Assembly (NCBI GenBank): GCA_965248915.1
Contig: OZ252216.1
Span: forward strand, 2,914,001-2,978,000
Length of the DNA: 64,000 bases
DNA from: CBDFLA01 sp965248915
Lineage (GTDB): Bacteria; Pseudomonadota; Alphaproteobacteria; M2410
Direction: 5' to 3'
The notes beneath the pieces were generated by a model. That model had not been told where the DNA came from. It saw only the letters and a program-made list of their open reading frames with translations, and ran no database searches. The first letter of the stretch is position 1, and each line of letters begins with the position of its first letter. Positions 46,779 through 55,900 of this stretch are shown here, in pieces. A program made the translations under genes and the position numbers.

Positions 46779-47510
46779 CTAGTGTGAGGATGCGGGCAGC
46801 AATTTCAAGAGGGCATCTTGATCTGGATTTGCGGCAATGTCGAGGCGGGCAAACGGGAGGGATGAGAGCTTTTCCGCCACCGCCTTACTCAAACAAAAAC
46901 CAGTCATGTTCCTGCAGGTGTCTTGCAGGTTAGCTGCCGCAATCAAACCCGCAAACGTTTCCGCCGTTCTCGGCGAGTAGAAGAGAACGCCGTCCAGTGA
47001 TTGTGAACCCAGCAGGGCGGCCACATCCGCGGGCAAAGCCTCAGCAGTCAGGGCTTCATAGAGCACTGCCCGCGTCACTGTGAAACCGGAACTCTCAAGC
47101 AGTGACCCCAGGTCTCGCGCAACAACCGTCCCAGCCACGTGAAGCAGCGGACCCAAATCAGGCGAACATTCCTTCGCGATGATCGCTGCCAGATCGGCGA
47201 CATCTCCATCCGCCGACAGCACATTCGAAAATCCATACGCACGTCCTTCAACCGCCGTCGCCTCTCCGACCGCAAAGACCGGAAGCGCTGTGTAGCTATC
47301 TGTTTGGTCGCCGGAAGAGTGCGCGAAGGCCCGTACTCCATTGGCACTGGTGAAAACAAGCGCTTGCACACTTTCAAGATCCAAAACTGGTGACGTCAGA
47401 TACCGAACCGTGAGCATCGCCGCGAGAACAGCCTCATGGCCCAACTCTCTCAATACTTCTTGAAGCGCCTTGGCGTCCGGCTCCGGTCGTGTGATTAAGA
47501 GCCGCATCAA
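46779..47510 (-). CDS. hemD: Uroporphyrinogen-III synthase
   Basis: The 243-aa product has the HemD pattern: LLITRPEPDAKALQEVLREL at the N-terminus, ALVFTSANGVRAF, and VLFYSPRTAETFAGLI. It closes hydroxymethylbilane to uroporphyrinogen III with ring D inversion. It follows hemC with only 3 bases between. Low conservation is usual for HemD, but context supports it. Confidence 0.92.
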   Translation of the reverse strand: MMRLLITRPEPDAKALQEVLRELGHEAVLAAMLTVRYLTSPVLDLESVQALVFTSANGVRAFAHSSGDQTDSYTALPVFAVGEATAVEGRAYGFSNVLSADGDVADLAAIIAKECSPDLGPLLHVAGTVVARDLGSLLESSGFTVTRAVLYEALTAEALPADVAALLGSQSLDGVLFYSPRTAETFAGLIAAANLQDTCRNMTGFCLSKAVAEKLSSLPFARLDIAANPDQDALLKLLPASSH

Positions 47511-47513
47511 CCC

Positions 47514-48479
47514 TCACCCAGTCTCGATTTGTGCTGCGAGTTTTGCAAAGAATTCGACGCCAGCCTTAGCCTTCAATCGCTGACCAATTTCAGCGCCAAA
47601 CTGAACCGACTCATCAACCATCTCAATGTCAGTCCCGTCCTCCACGTCGAAGCAAGCCGTTCCGTCCGGCAACAAAACCCGCCCTCGAAAATTGAGCCGC
47701 GTGCCGTCGAATTGCCCAAACCCTGCAATCGGTGTTCGACACGAACCATCAAGTTCCGCCAAGAAGGCCCGCTCCGCTGTCACCGCAAGAAGGCTGGGTT
47801 TGTCCGACAGTGGCGCGAAGAGATCTCGGATGTCGCTATCATCGACACGCATCTCAATGGCGATGGCGCCTTGACCAACCGCCGGCAACATGAAGTCATC
47901 GTCAATCACCGATGTGATCTCGCTCTCCAACTGGATGCGCCGCAACCCTGCCAAAGCCAGAATTGTTGCATCAACCTCGCCAGCCTTGAGGTTGGCCAGG
48001 CGTGTGTTGACGCTTCCTCGGTAGGTAATGACTTTGAGATCAGGCCGCCGCGCCAAAATCTGCGCCTGTCGTCGAAGCGACGTTGACCCGACCACCGCCC
48101 CTTCCGGCAGGTCAAGAACAGTGGATGCCTTTGGGCTCAAGAATGCATCATGCGGATCTTCCCGTTCAAGCACACATGGCAATGTCAGGCCGTCCGGCAG
48201 CACCGTCGGCATGTCCTTCATGGAGTGGACAGCCGCATCAATCCGGCCTTCTGACATGGCCACTTCGAGCTCTTTGGTAAAAAGGCCTTTGCCGCCAATG
48301 GCATTGAGCGGACGATCTTGGATTTGATCCCCGGTGGTTTTGATCACCTCAATGGGGAAAACCGTCTCGAGCTCGCTGCCATCCACGCCGTGTGCGGCAG
48401 CCAGCTTGTCGCGCACTATATGGGTCTGCGCCAAAGCCAAGGGCGAACCGCGGGTGCCGAGCCGGATTGTGCGTTGCAT
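47514..48479 (-). CDS. hemC: Hydroxymethylbilane synthase (porphobilinogen deaminase)
   Basis: The 321-aa product has RLGTRGSPLALAQTH, VHSMKDMPTVLP, GSTSLRRQAQI and the dipyrromethane cofactor attachment Cys247 in ELDGSCRTPIAGF. It joins four porphobilinogens into hydroxymethylbilane. It is the first gene of the hem block and is divergent from tsaD. Confidence 0.96.
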   Translation of the reverse strand: MQRTIRLGTRGSPLALAQTHIVRDKLAAAHGVDGSELETVFPIEVIKTTGDQIQDRPLNAIGGKGLFTKELEVAMSEGRIDAAVHSMKDMPTVLPDGLTLPCVLEREDPHDAFLSPKASTVLDLPEGAVVGSTSLRRQAQILARRPDLKVITYRGSVNTRLANLKAGEVDATILALAGLRRIQLESEITSVIDDDFMLPAVGQGAIAIEMRVDDSDIRDLFAPLSDKPSLLAVTAERAFLAELDGSCRTPIAGFGQFDGTRLNFRGRVLLPDGTACFDVEDGTDIEMVDESVQFGAEIGQRLKAKAGVEFFAKLAAQIETG

Positions 48480-48521
48480 GGGGCATTCCTATAGTGATAG
48501 AGGCAACCTCACTTAACCCCC

Positions 48522-48543
48522 GCCCCTCAAAAAGTCGAGGGGC
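48522..48543 (+). promoter_or_regulatory. Hairpin covering the tsaD ribosome-binding site
   Basis: GCCCCTC (48522-48528) pairs with GAGGGGC (48537-48543). The GAGGGG arm is the Shine-Dalgarno-like sequence six bases before GTG 48549. If that start is used, folding would limit tsaD translation. Confidence 0.4.
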
Positions 48544-48548
48544 AGATT

Positions 48549-49628
48549 GTGGCGACCACCATGGCGATGAACCAAAAGACCTTAACGGTCCTCGGGATTG
48601 AAACGAGCTGCGACGAAACCGCCGCCGCCGTGGTGCGCGGACGCCCAGGCCAGGTCCCGGAGATACTGTCAGATGTGCTCTTCTCTCAGCTTGAAGAACA
48701 CGCGCCTTATGGGGGCGTGGTGCCGGAGATCGCAGCTCGGTCCCATATCACCCACCTTGATGGGCTTATCGCAGATGCCCTGACAAGCGCGAACACCAGA
48801 CTCTCGGACCTTGATGGGATCGCCGCCACGGCAGGCCCGGGCCTCATCGGCGGGGTGATCGTCGGACTGATGGCCGCCAAGGGTCTCGCACATGCCAGTG
48901 ACAAGCCGCTCATTGCCGTCAATCATCTGGAAGGCCACGCACTCTCCATTGGGTTAAGCGCACCTCTTCCCTTTCCCTATCTTCTGGCATTGATATCCGG
49001 TGGACATTGCCAATTGCTCGCTGTCGAAGGCGTCGGCAAATACCGTCTCTACGGCACCACCATCGACGATGCGGTCGGGGAAGCTTTTGACAAAACCGCA
49101 AAGCTCTTAAGCCTGTCCTATCCTGGCGGACCCGCCATAGAGAAGGCCGCACAACAGGGCGATCCCAACCGATTTAAGTTTCCAAGACCTCTGGCCGGGC
49201 GCGACGGCTGCGACTTTTCCTTTTCCGGACTCAAAACGGCAGTCCTCCACGGCGCGCGCGAGCTCGGCCAAGAAAAGCTTGGGATCCAAGACACCGCCGA
49301 CATCGCCGCGTCGTTTCAAGCCGCCGTCGCCGACGTCATGGCCGACCGGACGACCAACGCCTTTGCAAGATTTCAGGCGGACTTTCCAAATAGCGCACGC
49401 TCGCTTGTGGTGGCCGGCGGCGTCGCCGCCAACACCAAGATCCGAGAGCGCCTGACAGCGCTTTGCGATGACAACGGGTTTTCCTTTGTGGCGCCACCGC
49501 TCAAACACTGTACCGACAACGCCGCCATGATTGCCTGGGCAGGCATCGCCCGCCTGGCGCAAGGCCTCACCGACCCACTATCCTTTTCACCGCTCGCCCG
49601 CTGGCCGCTCGATCCTGAAGCGGCATAA
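48549..49628 (+). CDS. tsaD: tRNA threonylcarbamoyladenosine (t6A37) synthase subunit TsaD
   Basis: The product is 359 aa from GTG 48549 (ATGs at 48561 and 48567 are alternatives). It has the Kae1/TsaD signatures LGIETSCDETAAAVV, AYGGVVPEIAARSH (by sequence EHAPYGGVVPEIAARSH), the metal site NHLEGHALSIGL and VVAGGVAANTKIRERL. TsaD transfers the threonylcarbamoyl group to A37 of ANN-decoding tRNAs with TsaB/TsaE. The hemC/tsaD divergence is typical of alphaproteobacteria. Confidence 0.95.
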   Translation: MATTMAMNQKTLTVLGIETSCDETAAAVVRGRPGQVPEILSDVLFSQLEEHAPYGGVVPEIAARSHITHLDGLIADALTSANTRLSDLDGIAATAGPGLIGGVIVGLMAAKGLAHASDKPLIAVNHLEGHALSIGLSAPLPFPYLLALISGGHCQLLAVEGVGKYRLYGTTIDDAVGEAFDKTAKLLSLSYPGGPAIEKAAQQGDPNRFKFPRPLAGRDGCDFSFSGLKTAVLHGARELGQEKLGIQDTADIAASFQAAVADVMADRTTNAFARFQADFPNSARSLVVAGGVAANTKIRERLTALCDDNGFSFVAPPLKHCTDNAAMIAWAGIARLAQGLTDPLSFSPLARWPLDPEAA

Positions 49629-49685
49629 GTCTGCACAAGCGCCGTCTTTCCACGGGTTAGTGAATGAGCTAGAAGAGTCCTCAAC

Positions 49686-50720
49686 GTGGACATCGGATCA
49701 CCGGATCAAAGGATGAAGCCAATGCAAAGTATCGGAGTTGTTGGAGCCGGCGCCTGGGGAACCGCATTGGCTTGCGTGGCTGCTCGCGCAGGAGAAGCCA
49801 ATCGCGCCGTCATTCTGTGGGCATTGGAAGCAGAAGTCCAAGCCTCGATCAATCACACCCACAAGAACGCTCTCTACCTTGACGGCGTCGATCTCGACAA
49901 ACGCATTGTCGCGACAGGCGACTACACCGACTTGAAAAACTGTGAAGCCATTCTCTTGGTCGCCCCCGCCCAACACCTTCGCAAAATCACAGAAAGCCTC
50001 GCCGCAAAAATTGCCAAAGACACGCCCCTCGTCATTTGTTCAAAGGGAATTGAACGCGGCACCATGAAACTGATGACAGATGTGGTTGCAGAATCAGCCC
50101 CGGGCCATCCGCTCGCTGTGCTATCGGGTCCGAGTTTTGCGAGAGATGTGGCACAAGGCCTGCCGACCGCCGTCACTCTCGCGACAAAAGACCAAGCCTT
50201 GGGCCGTGATCTGATGCGGGCCATCGGCCTTCCCACATTCAGACCCTATCTTTCTGATGATTTGGTCGGGGCAGAACTTGGCGGGGCGCTTAAGAACGTT
50301 ATGGCCATTGCCTGCGGCATCGTCGATGGCTGCGCCTTTGGCGAAAGTGCCCGCGCCGCCCTCACGGCCCGCGGCTTTGCCGAGATCGTTCGCCTCGGAA
50401 CGGCGCTTGGCGCCAAACCAGAGTCCCTGCAAGGCCTTTCCGGCCTCGGTGATCTCATTCTCACCTGTTCTAGCCACCAATCACGCAACATGTCCTTAGG
50501 CGTCGCCCTTGGTGAAGGCAAATCCCTCGATGACATCATGGAAGAACGAAACACTGTCGCCGAAGGGGTCGCCACCGCTGGTGCGGTTGTCGAACTCTCC
50601 AGGGTCAAGGGCGTCGAGATGCCCATCGCTGAAGCGGTTGAAGCTATCGTGACAAGGTCAAAGACCGTCAACGAGGCCATCACCGACCTTCTCAATCGTC
50701 CGTTCACGACGGAGATTTAG
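49686..50720 (+). CDS. gpsA: NAD(P)+-dependent glycerol-3-phosphate dehydrogenase
   Basis: The product is 344 aa from GTG 49686 (after AGAAGAG); ATG 49713 or 49722 would give a more usual N-terminus. It has the Rossmann motif GVVGAGAWGTALA, VICSKGIERGT, the catalytic lysine region LGGALKNVMAIACGI and LSGLGDLILTCSS. It makes sn-glycerol-3-phosphate for phospholipids. It sits downstream of tsaD. Confidence 0.95.
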   Translation: MDIGSPDQRMKPMQSIGVVGAGAWGTALACVAARAGEANRAVILWALEAEVQASINHTHKNALYLDGVDLDKRIVATGDYTDLKNCEAILLVAPAQHLRKITESLAAKIAKDTPLVICSKGIERGTMKLMTDVVAESAPGHPLAVLSGPSFARDVAQGLPTAVTLATKDQALGRDLMRAIGLPTFRPYLSDDLVGAELGGALKNVMAIACGIVDGCAFGESARAALTARGFAEIVRLGTALGAKPESLQGLSGLGDLILTCSSHQSRNMSLGVALGEGKSLDDIMEERNTVAEGVATAGAVVELSRVKGVEMPIAEAVEAIVTRSKTVNEAITDLLNRPFTTEI

Positions 50721-51268
50721 GCGTTCGTTTCGGTATTCATTCTGTCGAGCAATATTGCGATAGCTTCGTCGACCTCCGCCTTCGAAGTATCAATGATGGG
50801 TAGTCCTCGGTCCTTGGCCTGCTGATGAAGAAGATTGCGCCAGTTTCGCATGTCCTGTGTTGCTAATTCTGGTTGGCCTCGCTCCTCGACCAGCCTGCGT
50901 TCCATTTCGCCTTCTTCGCAATCGATCAAGTAAACTGCGCAGTTCGGGAAACGGTGCCTGTCAAAAGTCTCGACAATAAAGTCGACATTCATTTGACCTT
51001 CAAAAACAACAAGCGAACGGTCGCTATTGTCACTCAACAGTCGATTTGACCATGCCAGGGTCTGAGCTTTTTGCCAATTAGCACCAGATCCATGCTGCTC
51101 AATCATTTCTTCTTCAGATGGGACGCCTACGGAATCAAAATGAAAAAACACAGCCCCGACTTGATCGTCACAGGCAATTTTGAGTGCTTCCACCAAAGTG
51201 GTCTTACCCACGCCAGAGGCACCGGTTAGGATCAACAGCCTGCCTTTGTAAGTCTTATCATTAACCAT
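50717..51268 (-). CDS. P-loop nucleoside/AAA-type kinase-like protein
   Basis: The 183-aa product from ATG 51268 has Walker A LILTGASGVGKTTLVEAL near residue 15, and a later YLIDCEEGEMERRLVEERGQ as in small-molecule kinases. It ends four bases inside the gpsA stop, tail to tail. The substrate is unknown. Its codon use is somewhat less GC-rich than the surrounding conserved block, so it may be an insertion in the gpsA-yciI spacer. Confidence 0.75.
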   Translation of the reverse strand: MVNDKTYKGRLLILTGASGVGKTTLVEALKIACDDQVGAVFFHFDSVGVPSEEEMIEQHGSGANWQKAQTLAWSNRLLSDNSDRSLVVFEGQMNVDFIVETFDRHRFPNCAVYLIDCEEGEMERRLVEERGQPELATQDMRNWRNLLHQQAKDRGLPIIDTSKAEVDEAIAILLDRMNTETNA

Positions 51269-51368
51269 AAATATTGGGATACACCTCCAAGGGTCTCTTG
51301 CCAAACGCCGCGTCCTGCCTATATTGACGGCCAAATCCAAAAACAAACTCAAGGCTGCGCCGATCTCT

Positions 51369-51659
51369 ATGCTCTACATCCTTTATTGCGTCGACAAACC
51401 AAATTCACTTCCTCTCCGCATGGCCAATCGAGAAGCGCACCTGGCCTATGTCGCGAAAGCCGAGAACAAGGTGAAGGTGGCCGGCCCTATGTTCGCCGAC
51501 GACAACGAAACCATGGAAGGTTCACTCCTCGTCATCGAAGCTGAAACCTCCGCCGAAGTTGACGCTTGGAGCCAAGGCGATCCTTACCGCCAGGCCGGAC
51601 TTTTTGATCGCGTGGAAATTCACCCTTTCAAATGGGTCATCGGAAAGAACGAAAGATAA
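51369..51659 (+). CDS. YciI-family protein
   Basis: The 96-aa product starts at ATG 51369 and shows the YCII fold: MLYILYCVDKPNSLPLRMAN, REAHLAYVAKAENKVKVAGP, and VDAWSQGDPYRQAGLF, including the conserved His and Asp. The family is ferredoxin-like and mostly uncharacterised. It is the first of four tightly packed genes. Confidence 0.9.
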   Translation: MLYILYCVDKPNSLPLRMANREAHLAYVAKAENKVKVAGPMFADDNETMEGSLLVIEAETSAEVDAWSQGDPYRQAGLFDRVEIHPFKWVIGKNER

Positions 51660-51663
51660 GCAC

Positions 51664-52089
51664 TTGGCCTATTGGCTTTTTAAATCCGAACCCGGCGATT
51701 GGTCCTGGGACAATCAAGTCAAGCGCGGCGCAAAGGGCGAACACTGGGACGGCGTGCGAAATTATCAAGCCAACAACAACACGAAAGCCATGGAAGTAGG
51801 CGATCTTGGGTTCTTCTATCACTCCGTTGACCAGAAGAGTGTTGTGGGTATCGTGCGCGTGATCAAAGAACACTACCCAGACCATACCGATCCCAAAGAA
51901 CGCTTTGGCATGGTCGATGTTGAAGCCGTCGTGCCTGTTGAAACCCCTGTCACACTCGCGGACATCAAGGCCAATCCGAAACTTGAAGACATGGTTCTGG
52001 TCAAGAACTCACGTCTTTCCGTTCAGCCTGTAACGGCCAAGGAATGGAAAGAAGTGTGCCGCATGGCCGGGTTGAAGATGTCGCCGTGA
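51664..52089 (+). CDS. EVE-domain protein
   Basis: The 141-aa product probably starts at TTG 51664, four bases after the yciI stop. It has WLFKSEPGDWSWDN, WDGVRNYQANNNTKAMEVGD and LVKNSRLSVQPVTAKEWKEV, which are the EVE (PUA-like) landmarks. EVE proteins bind modified bases in DNA or RNA. The stop overlaps the Rieske gene start. Confidence 0.9.
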   Translation: MAYWLFKSEPGDWSWDNQVKRGAKGEHWDGVRNYQANNNTKAMEVGDLGFFYHSVDQKSVVGIVRVIKEHYPDHTDPKERFGMVDVEAVVPVETPVTLADIKANPKLEDMVLVKNSRLSVQPVTAKEWKEVCRMAGLKMSP

Positions 52090-52460
52090 GCGTTCTCAAT
52101 TTTCCAGGCGCACCGGCGCAAGGCACCAAGCTTTGCGCATCAAACAACATATCCGATCCTGGGTCGAAAGGCTTTGAATTCGGCGAAGAGGCGCAGCGCT
52201 TTGCCATGTTCGTAATTCGCAAAGACGGTCAGATTTTCGCCTATCGCGACCTCTGTCCCCATGCCGGCCATCCAATCGACTTTCCGCCTGACCGCTTCTG
52301 GAGCCTCAACGGGAAATCAGTCAAATGCGCCTCCCACGGCGCGCTGTTTGACCCCCAAAGCGGCCTGTGCATCAATGGTCCTTGCGAAGGTCGGTCTCTC
52401 CTGCCTGTGCCAATCCACCAAAAGGACGGAGACAACCTCATAGGGGAGCCAGAGACATGA
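52086..52460 (+). CDS. Rieske [2Fe-2S] protein
   Basis: The 124-aa product starts at GTG 52086. The iron-sulphur ligands are in RDLCPHAGHPID (C, H) and VKCASHGALFDPQSGLC (C, H), the C-x-H and C-x2-H Rieske pattern. It is a small ferredoxin-like electron carrier without a partner oxygenase nearby. It overlaps its neighbours by four bases on each side. Confidence 0.88.
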   Translation: MSVLNFPGAPAQGTKLCASNNISDPGSKGFEFGEEAQRFAMFVIRKDGQIFAYRDLCPHAGHPIDFPPDRFWSLNGKSVKCASHGALFDPQSGLCINGPCEGRSLLPVPIHQKDGDNLIGEPET

Positions 52461-53473
52461 GCCGCCACACGCCGCGTGAACCCAGAATGGCTGAAGTGAT
52501 CAGCACGTTTTGTACGGAGAACCCTCCGAACGCGCCTGTCCTCGTCATGAATGATCCAACCGACCGGGTCGCGACCGCTTGTGGCGACAACGTCGCTTCA
52601 TGGCATAGGCGCGCGGGCACAAACCGATCGGCGAGCCCCTGGCCCCAAGGCGGCCCCTTCCAGACCATCCTCTTGCGACTGCCAAAGTCAAAAGACGAAC
52701 TCACTATGTCACTGGCCGCATCCCACAGTGTGCTCGCCAAAGGTGGACAATTGTTCCTCTACGGAGCAAATGATGAGGGTATCAAATCCGCACCACCCCG
52801 TCTCGCGCCCTGTTTTGACCGAGCCGTCACCCTGCTTACCAAAGGGCATGCCCGCTTGATCCGCGCGACCCGGAGCAAAATGGACGCCCCAAAACCAAAT
52901 CTTGCGGCCTGGAAAGAACAGGTCGTCATCGAAACACCCCAAGGCACCCTCGACATCACATCTTATCCCGGCGTCTTCGCACACACACGCCTCGACACCG
53001 GCACCGCAACCTTGCTCGATCGATTGCCGAAGACGGACGGGCCTATGCGTGTTCTCGATTTCGGCTGTGGCGCGGGTATCCTGAGCGCGGCGTTCCTGCG
53101 CACCAACCCGCAAGCGGATATCACGCTCTTCGACAATGACAGCGTCGCCCTTGAAGCAGCGCGTGAAAACGTGCCGAAAGCAAACACTGTCCTCGGATCA
53201 AAATTGGCAGATCTCGATGACAGGCAGTTTGATCTCATCCTTTCCAACCCGCCCATCCATGACGGCAAGGAACAAGACTTTTCCATTCTTGAAGATCTCT
53301 GCCGGAACGCGCCGCGTTACCTCTCCAAGAAGGGCGAAATCCGCATGGTGGTTCAACGCACGGCCCCGGCGGCAAGGCTGCTTGGAGAAAGCTTCGCCAC
53401 CGTTGACCTGATCGGCGAAAACAAGTCCTTCCGGGTTTGGCGGGCTCAGAATTCGGGTGGCTCAATTGACTAA
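52457..53473 (+). CDS. RsmC-like 16S rRNA (guanine-N2) methyltransferase
   Basis: The 338-aa product starts at ATG 52457. The C-terminal half is a MTS-type domain: SYPGVFAHTRLDTGTATLLD, the SAM motif VLDFGCGAGILSAAF and the catalytic SNPPIHDGK. This is the RsmC/RlmG form. The N-terminal half is the degenerate methyltransferase copy. It would modify 16S rRNA near G1207, by analogy. Confidence 0.88.
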   Translation: MSRHTPREPRMAEVISTFCTENPPNAPVLVMNDPTDRVATACGDNVASWHRRAGTNRSASPWPQGGPFQTILLRLPKSKDELTMSLAASHSVLAKGGQLFLYGANDEGIKSAPPRLAPCFDRAVTLLTKGHARLIRATRSKMDAPKPNLAAWKEQVVIETPQGTLDITSYPGVFAHTRLDTGTATLLDRLPKTDGPMRVLDFGCGAGILSAAFLRTNPQADITLFDNDSVALEAARENVPKANTVLGSKLADLDDRQFDLILSNPPIHDGKEQDFSILEDLCRNAPRYLSKKGEIRMVVQRTAPAARLLGESFATVDLIGENKSFRVWRAQNSGGSID

Positions 53474-53527
53474 CTCTATGGAGCCGATACTGTAGCAGAC
53501 TCCTCATCTCATGGTAGAGTAGCTTGC

Positions 53528-54036
53528 ATGGACCAGATATCTTTCTCCTTCGAAAATTCTGCCGAACAGCACTACAAAGCCACGTGCCAACTCCAAAAGG
53601 CGATGCCGCACGCGGTGAGCACCCTTTTGACCGTAGCGATGCTCTTCATCATTATTGCGACCATCTTAGGAGCGGTTGTTGCATTTCATGGCAACGCAGA
53701 CCTGAACGCACGAGAGGGTGGGACATAATTGGCGTCGGTATCATGGGTTTGCTGATCCTCGTACTGTATAGCCAACGCCGACACCATATGACCCATTTTC
53801 GGACCTCCCCGGCATTGCAAGGCACAATGACTTATCACATTGGCCCGTCTGGCTTTACTGTTACCGGCGACAAATCCAACACGACCTTTACATGGGACGG
53901 CACAATCGACGTAGTTCGCTCAAAGGATTTTGTTCTGCTCTTCATATCCGCAAGCGGCGCCTATTTCTTCCCCAAAACCCTAGTGAATGAGCCGGAAATC
54001 GACCAGATACGCATTTGGGCCAAAGGGTCCGATTAG
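53528..54036 (+). pseudogene. YcxB-like membrane protein, single-base frameshift
   Basis: The N-terminal part (MDQISFSFENSAEQHYKATC; one helix LLTVAMLFIIIATILGAVVA) is in one frame to about 53720. The C-terminal part (second helix IIGVGIMGLLILVLYSQRR and the YcxB-like domain MTYHIGPSGFTVTGDKSNTT) is in another. Adding one G in GAGAGGGTGGGAC (~53712-53724) gives a continuous 169-aa protein (509 bases is one short of 170 codons). Recent inactivation or an assembly error. Confidence 0.75.
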
Positions 54037-54136
54037 AAGGCGGGGTTAACCACGTACATCCGGTCAAACTGGACAAATCTGCCATTTTGTGGCGCATTAC
54101 TCTTGGGAAATGAGGGGCGACGGCTGGGGCCGTCAA

Positions 54137-55900
54137 ATGCAGGAGACAAGGGTCATCAGAAGTGTTTTGACAATCGGCCTGACCATTGTGGTCGTGATCG
54201 TGCTCGCCTTTGCAGGATATGTCGGATTTCAAAATTGGCGCGGCGCTCCTGGCGACAGGATTGTCCTGACCATGCCATCAACGGATCTCTTATCTCGCGC
54301 CGAACCGGGCAGCAGCCCAAAAGGCACGGGCGAAGGCACCGGGGCGCCCGCTCCTGACGCCATGGCGCAAGCGCTTGCCCTCGAGATTGAGCAAATATTT
54401 ACCGCCGCAGGCACCCAGAACGCCCCCGACCGTGAAGCCTTAAGCCAGGTCATTGCAACTTTGCGGGCATCTGGTGAGACAAAAGCGCTCGAAGATTTGC
54501 AAGGCGGGGAAGTCTCGGCCGCACTCGAAGCGTTAGAGCGCGCCGCCCAGCAATCTGAACGCAAGTCCGCCGCCCACTACCGAGGCATCGCCACACTTCT
54601 CGCAACCAAAAACACATCCGCCGCCATTGAGACCTATCGCACCGCGATTGCGCGAGACCCAAACAATGAAACCGCCTGGCGCAATCTTGCCGATCTCCTC
54701 TACCAAGCCGGCGACAAGGAAGCCGCCGCCGACGCCTATCGCCATGTCTTGTCAGGCTCAAAACGTCCGGTCACGGAAGAACCGTCTCCCAGACCGCAGC
54801 CTACAGAACCTTCAGAGCCGGAGCCTGCCGAACAAACGATCACGCCTGCCGAGGAGCCAGCAACCGAATTGGTCACGCAAGTCTTGCCAAAACCGAACCC
54901 CTGGCGGACGCAAGAGCCCGAGACTATGGGCCTGCCGGAACCTATCACAGAAGAGCCTGAGCCTGAGCCCGAACCCGAGCTCATCACCACACCCATAATC
55001 GCGCCCGTGACAGAGCCTGAGCCTCTACCAGTGACACCTGAATCTATTTCCAAACCACAGCCGCAGCCGCAGCCGCAAACTCAACCCCAATCCACCTCAC
55101 AATCATCCACTATGAACGTCGCCGGTGCTGGCCTCAACGCGCGCGCCAAGGAAGCCGAAGACGGCGGCGATTGGGCCCGGGCTGAAATGCTCTACCGCCA
55201 AGCCCTTGATGAGGAAACCACTGTTGGAAACCGTCAGGGCATGGCCAATCAATATGGCAATCTCGGAAACCTTGCGATTAGCATGGGGCGTCTGGGCGAA
55301 GCAGAAAATCTCATTGAACAATCCTTGGCCATCGAAACCGAATTGAACCGTGCCGAAGGCATGGCTGCCGACTATGTGAGCTTGGGTCGTCTCGCTATGG
55401 CCCGCAGCAATCACTCAAAAGCTGAGCGCCATTTCCAAGCCGCTTTGAAGATCGAACAGGACCAAAGCAACCAAGAAGGCATCGCCAGCCAATACGGAAA
55501 TTTGGGCAGTGTCTATGCGACCCGGGGAAATTTCGACAAAGCCGAAACCTATTACAAGAGCTCGCTAGAGATTCAAGAAGCCATCGGCAATGACGACGGC
55601 GCAGCTTGGACCCTCGGCAATCTGGGCAACCTCGCATATGCCCGCAGCAAATTCTCAACCGCCAACGGTTACTATCAACGCGCCTTGGTGATGGAAGAAT
55701 CTCTTGGCAACAAGGCCGGCATGGCAAATCAGTTGGCCAATCTCGGTCGCCTCTATCACGCCATGACGGATTACGGTCAGGCCATCGCCTACTGGCGCCA
55801 AGCACGCGATCTCTACAAGGATCTAGGGCGGTCGGACAAAGTGCTCGAGATGGAAGTGAACATGGGCGCCGCCAGAGACGCCATCAACAAACTGCGTTAG
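54137..55900 (+). CDS. Membrane-anchored TPR protein with Pro/Glu-rich linker
   Basis: The 587-aa product (ATG 54137; frame open from 54089) has an N-terminal membrane helix (VLTIGLTIVVVIVLAFAGYV), a first helical TPR-like part and a Pro/Glu linker with EPEPEPEPE and PQPQPQ runs (about residues 210-325). Five or six TPRs of the Rapsyn/NphP3 type (ANQYGNLGNLAISMGRLGEA; ASQYGNLGSVYATRGNFDKA; ANQLANLGRLYHAMTDYGQA) follow. The TPR copies are near-identical in spacing (40 residues). A scaffold role is likely; the partner is unknown. Confidence 0.85.
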   Translation: MQETRVIRSVLTIGLTIVVVIVLAFAGYVGFQNWRGAPGDRIVLTMPSTDLLSRAEPGSSPKGTGEGTGAPAPDAMAQALALEIEQIFTAAGTQNAPDREALSQVIATLRASGETKALEDLQGGEVSAALEALERAAQQSERKSAAHYRGIATLLATKNTSAAIETYRTAIARDPNNETAWRNLADLLYQAGDKEAAADAYRHVLSGSKRPVTEEPSPRPQPTEPSEPEPAEQTITPAEEPATELVTQVLPKPNPWRTQEPETMGLPEPITEEPEPEPEPELITTPIIAPVTEPEPLPVTPESISKPQPQPQPQTQPQSTSQSSTMNVAGAGLNARAKEAEDGGDWARAEMLYRQALDEETTVGNRQGMANQYGNLGNLAISMGRLGEAENLIEQSLAIETELNRAEGMAADYVSLGRLAMARSNHSKAERHFQAALKIEQDQSNQEGIASQYGNLGSVYATRGNFDKAETYYKSSLEIQEAIGNDDGAAWTLGNLGNLAYARSKFSTANGYYQRALVMEESLGNKAGMANQLANLGRLYHAMTDYGQAIAYWRQARDLYKDLGRSDKVLEMEVNMGAARDAINKLR

